A stretch of DNA of 64,000 nucleotides from Hemibagrus wyckioides. Lineage: Eukaryota; Chordata; Actinopteri; Siluriformes; Bagridae. The stretch spans positions 23,043,573-23,107,572 of the forward strand of contig NC_080715.1 in the NCBI RefSeq assembly GCF_019097595.1. Reading direction: 5' to 3'. Below the pieces are notes generated by a model, which was not told where the DNA came from, did no database searches, and was given only the letters and a program-made list of their open reading frames with translations. The position numbers and the translations under genes are program-made. Positions 50,526 through 62,400 of the stretch are shown piece by piece (the stretch's first letter is position 1; the number at the start of each line of letters is the position of its first letter).

Positions 50526-50735
50526 ATGGACCTAGACGTTGAGCTTCTCTAGAACAAGCTGGACTGGAAGTACAACTCACAGGCTGTGTATAGGAAAGGG
50601 ATGATCAAACTCTACTTTCTGAGGACGCTCAGGTTTTTTAATGTTTGCAGCAAGATCATTTAGAGATCATTTAACCAGTGCAGTCCTCTTTGTGGCAGTA
50701 TGCCGGGGAGCTGAGATCAGACTGAAGGCTATTTT
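50526..50735 (+). mobile_element. LINE reverse-transcriptase C-terminal fragment
   Basis: In one plus frame with two stops it reads LDVELL, NKLDWKYNSQAVYRKGMIKL, YFLRTLRFFNVCSKII. This resembles the segment after the polymerase core of jockey/L2-type fish LINEs, where a DW-N-AVYKKGxSRLxFLRRLRSF pattern is usual. Too short to classify further. Confidence 0.55.
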
Positions 50736-50867
50736 TCTTTCACACTGTTTACAGTGTTTACTCTGTTGCCAATGTTTGCACTGGCACTCAAGTCTGTTGT
50801 TTGTATCTGCATTGTTTACACCCTACTACAGTACCACATCACGTGTGTGTGTGTGTGTTTTCTTATT

Positions 50868-50868
<1 letters not shown>

Positions 50869-50949
<81 letters not shown>
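50869..50949. repeat. (TATC)20 microsatellite
   Basis: About 80 bases of perfect TATC tetranucleotide, preceded by a (GT) run at 50,843-50,857. Confidence 0.97.
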
Positions 50950-51289
50950 GTTTTCATAGATAACATATGATATGATATGTTCATATGATAACAATTGGAC
51001 TTTTCGTGAACTTGCATGTGCAGAGCAACTAGTAGCAAGCACTTTTACCGAATTATATTCTGCTTTGGTCACTCTTATAGGCTTTAAGTACAATTACATC
51101 CATAGAAATTACAGCTACACTAAAAAACTTCATTTTGATTTAAAAGAGAGATTTAAGTAGCTTTGTGGGTATTTTCCAAGCAGAACTGAAAATCATATAC
51201 GTGTAACAGAATTGAATGGGGGTGTATGTTCTAAAACCCACTGAGCTAGCAAGCAAGCTTATTATTTAACCCCTGTTAATATTTAACTA

Positions 51290-51798
51290 CACTTACAGTC
51301 CACTTTATTATGAACACATATACACCTGTTCATTCATGCAGTTATCCAATCAGCCAATCATGTTGCAGCAGCACAATGTATAAAATCATGCAGGTACAGG
51401 TCAATAGCTTCAATTAATGTTCACATCAAACATCAGAACGGAGGAAAAGGTGTGATCTCTGTGACTTTAACTGTAGAATGGTTGTCGATGGCAGATTAAC
51501 TGGTTTGAGTATTTCAGAATCTGCTGATGTCCTGGGAATTTCACACACAACAGTCTGTAGAATTTACACAGAATGGTGTGGAAAAACTGCAGGATGAAAC
51601 ACCTGGATGAGAAAAATTAGAGGAGAATGTCCAGACTGGTCTGATCTGACCGGAAGTCTATGGTAACTCAAATAATCTCAGAACACACATAAAGATGGAT
51701 GAGCTACAACAGCAGAAGGTCCACTCCTGTCAGCCAGGAACAAGAATCTGAGCAGAAACATTGAGGAGAGGTGTTCCTAATAAAGTGGATGGTGAGTG
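51290..51798 (+). mobile_element. Tc1-like element, family F, internally deleted
   Basis: 509 bp with TA at 51,288-51,289 and 51,799-51,800. Ends CACTTACAGTCCACTTTATT and its degenerate complement (CCTAATAAAGTGGATGGTGA). The interior carries the 5' part of a transposase (ATCTGCTGATGTCCTGGGAA, CACAACAGTCTGTAGAATTT) and lacks the catalytic region. I recognise this family as widespread in fish. Confidence 0.85.
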
Positions 51799-52667
51799 TA
51801 TAACAGTTATATTAAGTTGTTATTATTAATAAAGCTATTATTAATAACACTCTTTTAGAATTGTGATTAGATAAACTCATGAGCAATCTTTCTATCCATT
51901 AAGCGATAAATGTCTCAGTAGTTAAACAGCAGAGGTCAGATCTCTCCAGTTATAAACCTTTACTGTAGAATACGGCTTCGTCCCAAATAGCGCGTAGTAC
52001 ACTATAGTTTATACTAGACATAGTGCACATGGATAACAGGGACTCGGGGACCAAATGGGAGTGAACCTTGGAAGACGGGCGGAAGTAAAGCGCACCATCT
52101 CGCATTCCGAGTCCCGCCTCATCCGCTCAGCGTGTTGCCAGATCCTCGATTACAGTACTCGAAAAGTTTAAAACAGCCCATAATTTTGTCATTGTGTTGA
52201 TTATATTTGTGTAATTAAAATATTCCCACATTTAAACAAAACAATTTATTTATAGACTAGATAATCTCCTGTATATTCTGCACTCCTAACCTTATGAGTT
52301 AATCACATTCTTTTCTTACTTTATCATGACAGTATGAAGGTAACTGTATGTAAAAAAAACAGCCTTCACGATAGTAATTATGTGATCTTACTCTCTATTA
52401 TTAGGCGATTAATTAGCACATTTAACAAGGCGAGGGTGATAATGCTGGACTTTAAGAGTTGTTTAAAGGGTGAGTTGTTGAGTTTGTTGGTGAGTTTGTT
52501 GGTGAATTCCACTTTTACGGAGATTTGGCAACCCTGTTGCTAAAACTCTGCTGGAGAAGATTGTCCGGCTTTTCTACAGCAGATGCATCTTCAGTGATTA
52601 ATGCAGATCACATCAGGAGATAACGGACGTTCCGTCGCTTGATGTATTTCATATATGTTTATCAGCC

Positions 52668-55600
52668 ATGGCGCGTTATTCACCCTTCACGACAAATCTA
52701 GACCCAGTGAGAAAGTTGCCAGTGAAGACAGCAGTCACTGTTGTGGCCACTGTTGTGTTTTTTAAGTGTTTATTCTCGTGTCCGTGTGCGAGTCCGGAGG
52801 AAACGATTGTGCACTGCTGGCTGTACCTGCTGCTTCCTGTAGGCATCATGCTCTTCATCCTCATCCTGGTGGACACACAGCTGCTCAAACTGTGCCAGTG
52901 TTACGTGTGCAGGTGTTGTGCGCGAGCCGAGGGCAGATGTTGCAGTGACAGTGTGGAGTGCTGCTGCTGTGCTGGAGGTCACTGTTACAGGCCCACACAC
53001 TGCGGGGAAGAGGTGCGCTACTACTGCGCTCTTATAGGGGGTTATTTACTGAGGGTTTTCTGTGCCTCGGCTCTGTGGATTGTGGTCGCGTTGGTTGATG
53101 GTGACTGGTACGTCTGCATCCGCACAGTGACGGTGAACGGTACCGGGCCACAACAGATCGCCTGTAAGGATTTACCAACACCAGAAGAAGCAGAAACTCT
53201 GAGGAAATACAGCAGTGAGTCACGGGTAGGTAATCTCAGACTTTCATTTAACTGTAAAAATAATTCTATACATCCTTTCAATACACATTTTTTTTTGATG
53301 AACATTAAAGAATTAAAATACACTATATTGGGTTGGGCTCGGCCCCTTAGTTCCAGTGAGAGGAACACTTAATGCTTCAGTATACCAAGACATTTTGGAC
53401 AATTTCAAGCTCCCAACTTTGTGTGAACAGTTTGGGGATGACCCCTTCCTGTTCCAACATGACTGTACACCAGTGCACAAAGCAAGGTCCATAAAGACAT
53501 GGATGAGTGAGATTCATGTGGAGGAACTTGACTGGCCTGAACAGAGTCCTGACCTCAGCCCGATGAATTAGAGCGGAGACTGCGAGTCAGGCCAAAACTG
53601 GGACTTCTGGTTTTACATGTACATGAATGTAATATGGAGTTGGTCCACCCTTTGCAGCTACAACAGCTTCAACTCTTCTGGGAAGGCTTTCCACAAGGTT
53701 TAGGAGTGTGTTTCTGGGAATTTTTGACTTTTTTCTCTAGAAATGCGTTTGTGAGATCATTCACTGATGTTGGACGAGAAGGCCTGGCTCACAGTCTCCG
53801 CACTAATTCATCCCAAATGTGCTGGGGTCAGGACTCTATGAAGTTCCTCCACACCAAACTCACTCATCCATGTCTTTATGGACCTTGCTTTGTGCACTAG
53901 TGTACAGTCATGTTGGAACAGGAAGTGGTCATCCCCAAACTGTTCCCACAAAGTTGGGAGCTTGAAATTGTCCAAAATGTCTTGGTATGAAGCTGAAGCA
54001 TTAAAAGTTCCTTTCACTGGAACTAAGGGGCCGAGCCCAACCCCTGAAAAACAGCACCTGAATTCAATGATTTGGAGGGGTGTCCCAAAACTTTTGGCAA
54101 TATAATGTATATGCAGTTATATGTTGTCTTTTGCGGTTTTATTATCCCTACAGAACTTTGAGTTATTAAGGTTTGGATTAGACCTATTCAAATCAGTGCA
54201 ACAGGCTAATAACTATTTAAAAACCCCAAGAATAAATAGCACTGTGATAATGCTTCCACCTCTTTAAATAGATTTAACAATCACTGACCACCTCGCTGTC
54301 CTTCGTAAACCACATGTTGATAACCACTGGTCTATATTATCTTGTTAATCATTATCATGATATTGGTCTTTTTGCTGTGGGTATACTGATATCACAGAAG
54401 ACTGCAATGTACAAAACATTCTAAATAATATTAAAATGTTTATCGTGTAATCTGACCGCTCAGAGGTTCCAGTAAGAGCATGTTATTAACATGATGAAAA
54501 AATAATTTGTACAAATAAAGGTACCAAGTAATTGTGATGCATCAGTGGTTCATCTTGTTTTAATATATAAATATAATTATAGTCCTGTAGTCCTAATAAG
54601 AATATAGTGTTTTATTCACGTCATGCAGATCTACTATAGAGGAAATGTTATACAGTCAAAAAGAAAGTATATTAGTACATAAGTTTATGCACAGCTCTCT
54701 TAAGATCCCACTACAGCACCTCAATAGGATTGAAATTTGGACTTTGGTCATTCCAACACCTTGATTTTTTTCTTTTTTAGTCATTCACATGTTGATTTGC
54801 TGGTGTGTTTGGGATCATTGTCCTGTTGCGTGACCCATATTATGCTGCTGAATAGATGACGTCACATTTGGGTTATTTCTCAATGACTGTGAGTTTCCCA
54901 GGTCCTGTGACTTGAAAATGAGCCGAAATTATCAGCGCCTTGCTTAACCATTAGTATGAAGTGGTGATATGCTGTGTTTGGTTTTCACCAAGCCTGGTGC
55001 TGTGCATGATGACTGAACATCATGTAATTTTGCAAATCCAAGTCATGCTTCACTTTCCATGAGAGCTGTACTTGTTCTGTCTTTTGCTGAGAACATTTAA
55101 TGTGCTTACAGAGTCCTGTAAGTCACATGATGAGGCTCTTGGGTTTTTTATTATATCTCTAAGCATTATGTGGTCAGACCTCGGACTGAATTTAGAATAT
55201 CCTGGGAAGACTGGCAGCTGCCCTGAATGTTTTCCATTCGTAAACAATCCCTTTCACAGCAGAATGGTGAATTTCAAACTATTTGCAATTGATAAGCAGC
55301 AAAAATAGCTTCTCTAGGCTGATGTAATTTTTATTTTGAGATGATATAGACACATACCTCAGTGCTCCAGAACACCAAACTGCCAAAATTTTAGAGAAGT
55401 GTTCACACTTCCTGATGGTTAAATAATTGTGTGCATTTTATTAGTAATTCCTGGTAGGAAGGGTACACTTAATTTTTCCTACCATGTTGTTGGTTTCCTT
55501 TTTTAGTGAAATAAAACACTGAAATCTGAGTCACTTGTAATTATTCCTTCATTTATAGAAGTATTTTAGCCCTTATAAATAAAACATATTTGATAGTCGA

Positions 55601-56107
55601 TGCACTTTCATGTTCATTTTCAACAAGAATTGCTTGAAGTAAAACCCTTTCCAGAGTAACAATACATTTTAGACAGATCTTTGTCATCAGTTATGCAAGC
55701 AAGTACTTTAGTTTGTATAACAAATAGCACTTATAATAAAAGATAGTTTCCTCTGCTATGTGTTCCTTTAGATTATTGCTTTGGTCATCATCCTGGGGCT
55801 TTCCTTCCTGCTGGTGGTAAATACCGCTATCATGACCAGATGGAAGCCGTACTACAAGTCAGTGTTTGAGGCGTACGTGGAGCAGGAGACGGAAGCCACG
55901 CTGGACGGGAAGCTGCACGAGCAGGCCGTGGAAAGAGCAAAACTTCTGAGTGAGAGTGTGTTGCACTGCGTTCACAGTCAGCATGAGAACAACAGACAGG
56001 AAGAAGGACACATTCAGTACCAACCACTAACAGAGACAGAGGAGAATATGTGGAGGAGAATATCACACCCAGCCTTCCATCTGCTGGGAGTGAGGATCCA
56101 TTCCTGA
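52668..56107 (+). CDS. Calcium homeostasis modulator (CALHM) family channel
   Basis: CALHM proteins form large-pore membrane channels permeable to ions and, in some members, ATP. Two exons, 52,668-53,225 and 55,772-56,107, join in phase 0 (CACGG/GTAGGT and TCCTTTAG/ATT) to give 297 codons, the usual size and two-exon layout. Four membrane segments: about 19-36, 51-72, 118-143 and 187-208 (IIALVIILGLSFLLVVNTAI). The first extracellular loop has the family CxC (C38, C40) and the second has C150 and C166, which match the two conserved disulfides. There is a sequon at N157. The C-terminal helix region reads YKSVFEAYVEQETEA, as in other members. The TM2-TM3 cytosolic linker is unusually Cys-rich (13 Cys in residues 76-112). 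Which CALHM paralogue it is cannot be decided by eye. Poly(A) signal AATAAA at 56,600. Confidence 0.88.
53321..54107. mobile_element. Fold-back Tc1-like (family A) element in the CALHM intron
   Basis: 787 bp with TA at both ends. Plus strand 53,356-53,571 and minus strand 53,808-54,017 encode the same transposase segment ([31 protein letters not shown] at the left), so the two halves are inverted repeats of about 230 bp. The middle carries the transposase C terminus in the minus direction (53,630-53,800). It cannot encode a working enzyme. Confidence 0.8.
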
Positions 56108-56599
56108 GGTGTTCAGTCATCCAGGGCATTGTGAGTGTCTGTGAAATGATCTGTAAGCAAGCAAACTATACCACTCCGTTAGAAAGGAACCCGTTACTGA
56201 CAAGCAAGGCTTATTTATTGCACAAAAAAATGCTTGATTAATGCAGTATTAGATTTTTATTTTTAGGGAAAACCCTCACACTTAATAGTGAAGGTTGAGT
56301 TGCTAAACCGTTGATGCTGAAAAGATTAAAAGCAGTACAACGGATTAACTGTGAATTGAGTCATGGCATGTTTGCTTCCTGTTTTAACGTTAGATGTTTT
56401 GAGATGATTGTCTACCGACGGTTAGATGCTGGGAAGAATGATTCGTTTAAAAGGTATACAAAATTTAACAGGTATAAAGAGCTATTAGACAATAAAGGAC
56501 TGAGACAACAGTGTAGGTTTTCTAACAGTTTTACAAGAGTCTTGTATGTTAGCCTGCTCACAAGAACTGTACATTTATAGCTGTTTAAGATTTAGATTT

Positions 56600-56605
56600 A
56601 ATAAA
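56600..56605 (+). terminator. Poly(A) signal of the CALHM gene
   Basis: The first AATAAA on the plus strand after the stop codon at 56,105-56,107, giving a 3' UTR of about 0.5 kb. Confidence 0.55.
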
Positions 56606-58865
56606 TGCAAACGCTTCCTGAATATAGAAATGAATAACACTATGTTTATGGTTAAAAAGGAAAGAAAAGGTAGTGTTTATTATTGCACTGTTTAATGTAT
56701 TGGGAATTGAAGGTTGTCTTTTTAACAGCGTAGGTTTTTACCGGCAAACCCGAGCCAAACCTCCGTGCACATAACCTGACCCACAGGATGTATCTATGTT
56801 ATTTCTTTTATCTGTCTTCTATTACCATTATCTAAAGCAGCTTCTTTTACACTCCGATATACATAAACATAAGAAAATCAAGTGTTCATTTCCACTACAC
56901 ACTTTATTCATTTCCATATCATATTACAGCTATCCATGCAGAAAGGAAGTAAATACTTGAGTAAATGCCTACAGATCCTATGTTAACAAGCAGACAAACC
57001 TCAGCGATGATTTTATGCATAGATCTAAATAACAATTATGTGTAATTATGTTTTCATGGAATTATATTAATATAAAACAATCCAACACACTGCTGGCCTC
57101 TCTCTCTCTCTCTTTCTTTCTTTGCAAATGAAACACAGCAAGAAATGATTACAAAATTGATCATATGTCATTTCCTCACTACGCATTCAAAGTGAAAAAT
57201 CTTATGGAAATATAATGTTTAGGTGTGTTTGGATCTTGTGTTGTATTCAAGGCTTTTTTTCGTTCATCATGCAAAGCACCAAATTGCGTCATGTTGGTAT
57301 TTTATTCGGATGTCTTCACACAAAGAAACCGGGTTATGTTTATTCCTATTCATGTCATGATTTTCACAGGATTTGTGTGATTAATCACGAGTAGATGAAT
57401 CAAATAATATCATATGTTTATTTCAGCTCGCATGGTTTGTTGAAACAATGCCTTCACATCATCATCATCATCACACATTTCTGACAGCATGTCACACATG
57501 AATGTATGCAATTATTTTATAAGGCATAAAAGTGGTTCGTGCATTATGAATAAGGAGTTGAACATCCTGACAATCATCATTTCACTGCTAAACAGGCAAA
57601 TGCAGGTTTTTTCTGTGCCTTCAAACCCTCTTAACGGCGCTTTCAGCAGTTAAACACGTTCTTCTGTGAGCATATAGGGAGCTGTTAAAAAAATAGTTTG
57701 TTGGAGAATCTTTGGTGAGTACTAGATCTCTACACATTGTTTTCACTTTATTATCAAAATATGTATTTAATATAAGCAATTTTGTTGATCATTGTTTATA
57801 GGAAAGGGAAATATTTTATTGCCTAGGCAACAGACAGTCATATATAAAATAAATGAGACTAATAGCACATCTATTACACATGCATAGAGTGTATAAAAAC
57901 GCTTTCAATTTATTAGAACATTCACCCAAAACTATAAAGTTTTATGAAAGTTCACTCAAAATATAGCAAGCATAATAAACGTATTCTGTGAAAACCATTA
58001 TAAAGAACATTATTCAAACAAAAGAAATTATTGGCGCCCATGCATTTGTACATCCTCCCTTGGAGTACTGAATTTTCTCATGTAATGTCTGAGAAAATTA
58101 AACAACACTGAGGAAGGAATCAATACACTATACTGTATCTGAGCAGATCCTCAGCCCTCTGTCCAGGACACACTCCACATGCTTGTGATGTGGTTCAGTA
58201 CAGGAGACTGGGATGACTGCAACAAAAGCTTGACTCTGTGTCATTTGTGTTTGGATTTGGATGCATCACCGTCCTACCGGAAGTTCCAGCCATGATCCAG
58301 TTTTCCTGAGAGAGATTTCTCCAGATTTTTTTGATAAAAACAGCCCTGTAACATCCCACATCAGGTTCTATTCTGTATGACCAAAGAACAAAGCTCTATA
58401 TCTATCTGTTTCACCTGGTTTCAGTTAGGCTCCAAGGAGTTCAGCTAATAAAATTTGTGACATTTGCAATCTGCTCATTTTCGAGAATCCACATAGATTA
58501 AAAATCAGAGAGAAACAAAAGTGTGAAGACAACCTTAACAGAGTGAATGCAAGGTGCTTCTAACACAGGAAATAGAAATAGGACACAGGTAACTGGCATC
58601 ACACAGAGAAGCACTGACACTGATTTCTCTTCCTCTGAACATCAAGCACATGACAACACTTCCTTCACTTCTTTCATATGTTCACGTGTTTAAACAGATA
58701 ACTTTTCTGTAGAATATATATTTTTTAAAAATGCCCCAGGCCAAAATAGAGTATACACTGCATTGCTAAATTATCTAAAAAAAAAAAAGCAGGATTAAGT
58801 AATAGGACTTAGCAAATGTACATATAGGGAATATCTGTGATGTACTCCAGATGACGACCTTGTCG
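56606..58865. other. Intergenic region between convergent CALHM and parp4 genes
   Basis: The two genes converge here, so it holds both 3' ends. A minus-strand AATAAA at 57,914-57,909 may be the parp4 poly(A) signal. No coding sequence, mobile element or RNA was recognised. Confidence 0.45.
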
Positions 58866-59067
58866 CTACATAACTGGCAGATGTGTACTTCTCTGGAGCA
58901 CAGGGATCAGAGGTGAGAAGGGAGGCAGTGAGTCCAGTCCCAGCAGCTGGCGTGTGCAGGACTCCCAGTCCCACCCAAACTCCAGCCTGCTGTACACACA
59001 TGGGTACTGTTTGTCTGCCCAGCACACCCACTCCACTGCCTTCTTCAGTGCTTCCCAGCAGGTTGGC
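58866..59067 (-). CDS. parp4: parp4 terminal coding exon
   Basis: Acceptor TTGTGTAG/GCCAAC (AG 59,069-59,068), stop TAG at 58,868-58,866. It encodes PTCWEALKKAVEWVCWADKQ, YPCVYSRLEFGWDWES, CTRQLLGLDSLPPFSPLIPV and ends THLPVM. It matches the end of human PARP4. Confidence 0.9.
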
Positions 59068-59358
59068 CTACACAACACACATCATAATAGGACAGTAATA
59101 GGACATGACCAAAATGCATTATTAAGCTGAGAAATAAAGAAAATGCAGAGCAAAGATGGCCTCTTGCCTGGGCTCGGGGTGGTCAGTGAGGTGGAAGAGA
59201 GACTGTAACAGCTCAGTGTCAGCCATCTTCTTCACTCGGATCAACTGCAGCACCAGCAGTGTGGCTATCATTTTCAGGATGACAGCATGGGCTTTTTCAC
59301 CTGAAACATAGCGATCCAAAGGATTTAATATGTAGAGTGTTCTCTTCAAAACAGAATG

Positions 59359-59407
<49 letters not shown>

Positions 59408-62400
59408 TTACCAGAATAACTACAGTACAGAGAATGAAATCAAAGATGTGAAATTACAATGATGGGTTAACTATAACAATTTCACACTATGGGTCATAAT
59501 TTGAGCTAAAGAAGGGAACAAATTAAATCATTAGTTCTGTAATGCTGTGAAGATATTTAGTGTGTTGGCATTGTTTTCAGACCACTTGTCTTTGGAAAAG
59601 CTCACGGCAAATCAGTGGAACAGTAGTACAGTTACTCTGACTGATTACCTTCATCCTATAAAAAAACCATGGGAGTTTTATCTTCCAGGATGACACAGGT
59701 GTCCACGTCCACATGACATGGGCTTATTAAATAGTTTGTGCATTACCAAAGTTAGCAGATCTTAACCCAGAGATGTCCAATCCTATCTGCAAAGGGCCGG
59801 TGTGGCTGCAGGTTTTCATTCCAATCAAGCAGGAGCTACACCTGATTCCACCTGTTTAATCGACTGATCTTGGCTTTCATTAGACTTAGGTGTGGCTTCT
59901 GCTAAGTTGGAAAGAAAACCTGCACCCACACCGGCCCTTCGTGGATAATATTGGACACCCCTGTCTTAACCCAACCGAACACTTTATGGAGATTTTGGAC
60001 TGATGTGTTACACAACTCTCTCTCATCACTATTACGGTCAAAACCTTAAAAAGATGTTTATGTGTACATATGCCATTATATTCTACAGCATGTTCTTCAC
60101 AGCACTCGAGCGACCAAGGATAATCAGTAATCAGTAGGAGTTAAAGCAAAAACAAACAGGATTTACCCAAAGAACAGATGCCTTTTTCTTTCAGGAAGAC
60201 ATTGGCAAAGAAGTCCACATCCAGGCCCAGGAATCTACTTAGTGTTCCAGTACATTCCCAGTAGCCATCCTGTGTTAAAAATGAAAGACCAAATTCCAAT
60301 AAACAATTTTAAACACAAAATTTATGTTGCCTATTGGATATTTTTGGTCAACATCTAGCTACTCTGTGGTTTTAACCAGCTAAATGCTTGCATGTGCGTT
60401 GACTGAATGCACATAATGCCTTAAATTCAGATACACCTATTGTCTCTATTTTGCCTGTTATAGCTGTGAATAAAAATATAAAAAAAAATGTGCCAGAATA
60501 AATATATTAATAATATCCATGTGTATTAGATTAAATATCAAATTTAAATTTTTTATTTACAGATTAATAATAGTAAATGACTTCTGACGTCACTCCCCTT
60601 AATTAATTTCAGCATAAATGTGGCAGAATGTATGTATATATACACAGGCGTATGTGTACCTGGTGTTGAAGGTTAAACAACTCCTCCCAGCTGATCTGGT
60701 CAGGTCGTCTGTGTCTTTTACCCTGTCTACTTCTGCAGCGTTTTTTCAAACTGAAAAACTCCACCTCCTCCATTCTTGGAACTGATTTTCTAATGTGTGT
60801 CTTGATAATCCCTCTTTGAACTAAAAGAATAAAAATGGAATCGTTTTATTAAATCCAGATAACAGCTTGACCAGTAAATGTAAATATAAAAAAATCCAGC
60901 CAGTAATTTGGTAGACCCTACCTACTGCATCACTTTGAATAGGAAGACTGAGGAGATCATCATGGATGGGAGAAGCAGGGGCTCCAGGACCATAGCTAAC
61001 ACCAGGAGGAGGAGGAGCAGGGGCTCCAAAACCACAGCGAACACTAGGAGGAGGAGGAGGAGGAGGAGCAGGGGCTCCAAAACCACAGCTAACACTAGGA
61101 GGAGGAGGAGGAGGAGGAGCAGGGGCTCCAAAACCACAGCTAACACTAGGAGGAGGAGGAGGAGCAGGGGCTCCAAAACCACAGCTAACAGTAGGAGGAG
61201 GAGGAGGAGGAGGAGGAGCAGGGGCTCCAAAACCATAGCTAACATCAGGAGGAGGAGGAGGAGGAGCAGGGGCTCCAAAACCATAGCTAACACCAGGAGG
61301 AGGAGGAGCAGGGGCTCCAAAACCATAACTAGCACCAGGAGGAGGAGGAGCAGGGGCTCCAAAACCATATTTAGGAGGAGGTGGAGGAAGAGCATCAGGG
61401 GCAAGATTAAAAGATTGTTGAGGTGCTGCAGCATAAATAGCAGGAGAAAAAGCAGGGGTTCTGACAACATTAGATGGTACAGGAGGGGCTTCTAAACAAA
61501 CACTAAGAGGATCAGCAAGGGCTCTGACTCTAACATGAGAAGATCGTTGAAGTTCTGCAGCACAAACATTACGAGAAAAAACAGTTCCTCTGTCTCCAAC
61601 AGTAGAAGGTACAGGAGGGGCATCAAAACAAACACTAGGAGGAGCAGCAGGGGCTCCTGAAGAATCTGATGCCATTAATGCAACAGGAGAGGGAGAGCAT
61701 CCAAAACCATCAGTTTGAGGACGAGGCAGTCCAAAAGCAAACATTTTTGAACCACGAGCAGACATTCCGAAAAGAAAACTAGGAGCAGTTTCTTCACTAG
61801 TAGAGGGAGTGACTCCGGAATTAACACCAAGAGGAGTGGCCCCGAAAATAGCACTAGGAAGAGAAGCTTGCATAGATGAAGAAAGTTGTAGAGCGGCTTT
61901 GCGAAGAAAAGTTCTTGATTTTAATCTAGAAGCAGGAGGAGGAGCAAGAGGAGAAGAAAGAGGAGGGATTTCAAAATCATTACTGGGAGGAGTGAACGCC
62001 TCATGGCAACTTTGGGTGCGCTGACAGGATTCACTGCTTTCAGAACGAGGTACTGAGTTTAAGGTAGTAGTGGGAGAACAGACATAACCAACTGTATGGA
62101 AAGCTGAAAGTGAATCAGCAAAACGCTTATTGAGTCTTGCAGATGCCTCTGTACTGTCAGTAGATTGAGTGGCCGGGGGTGAAATACTCTCTTGAATATA
62201 GTCTAGGTAAGCACATTCTGAATCCATGGGTGCATCAAGCTGCATCTCGAGAATTGAATCTGGAAAAGTCGGCAAAGCTGGAGGAGATGAGCGTGTAGAT
62301 CGTTCTGTTTCAATAGAAGCTCTGAGGGGCAGTGCTGCATAATCGCTATCAAGATCAGGAGTGGGTTGGTCTTCTGCCATTAACGGTATGCCGAAAAGTT

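Larger units (their letters stand above)
48058..52667. other. Intergenic region between vtcn1 and the CALHM gene (divergent promoters)
   Basis: vtcn1 and the CALHM gene are transcribed away from each other, so both promoters lie here. It contains a SINE, three Tc1-like copies, a LINE fragment and a (TATC)n array. A CpG-richer patch at about 52,040-52,140 (GGGCGGAAGTAAAGCGC, TCCCGCCTCATCCGCTC) is a possible CALHM promoter core. Nothing else is nameable. Confidence 0.5.

Noticed and set aside
60908..61495. Open frames on the plus strand (Arg/Ser-rich) and in another minus frame (Leu-rich) over the parp4 repeats.
   Set aside because: Shadows of the proline-rich repeat; only the frame joined by splice sites to parp4 exons has homology.
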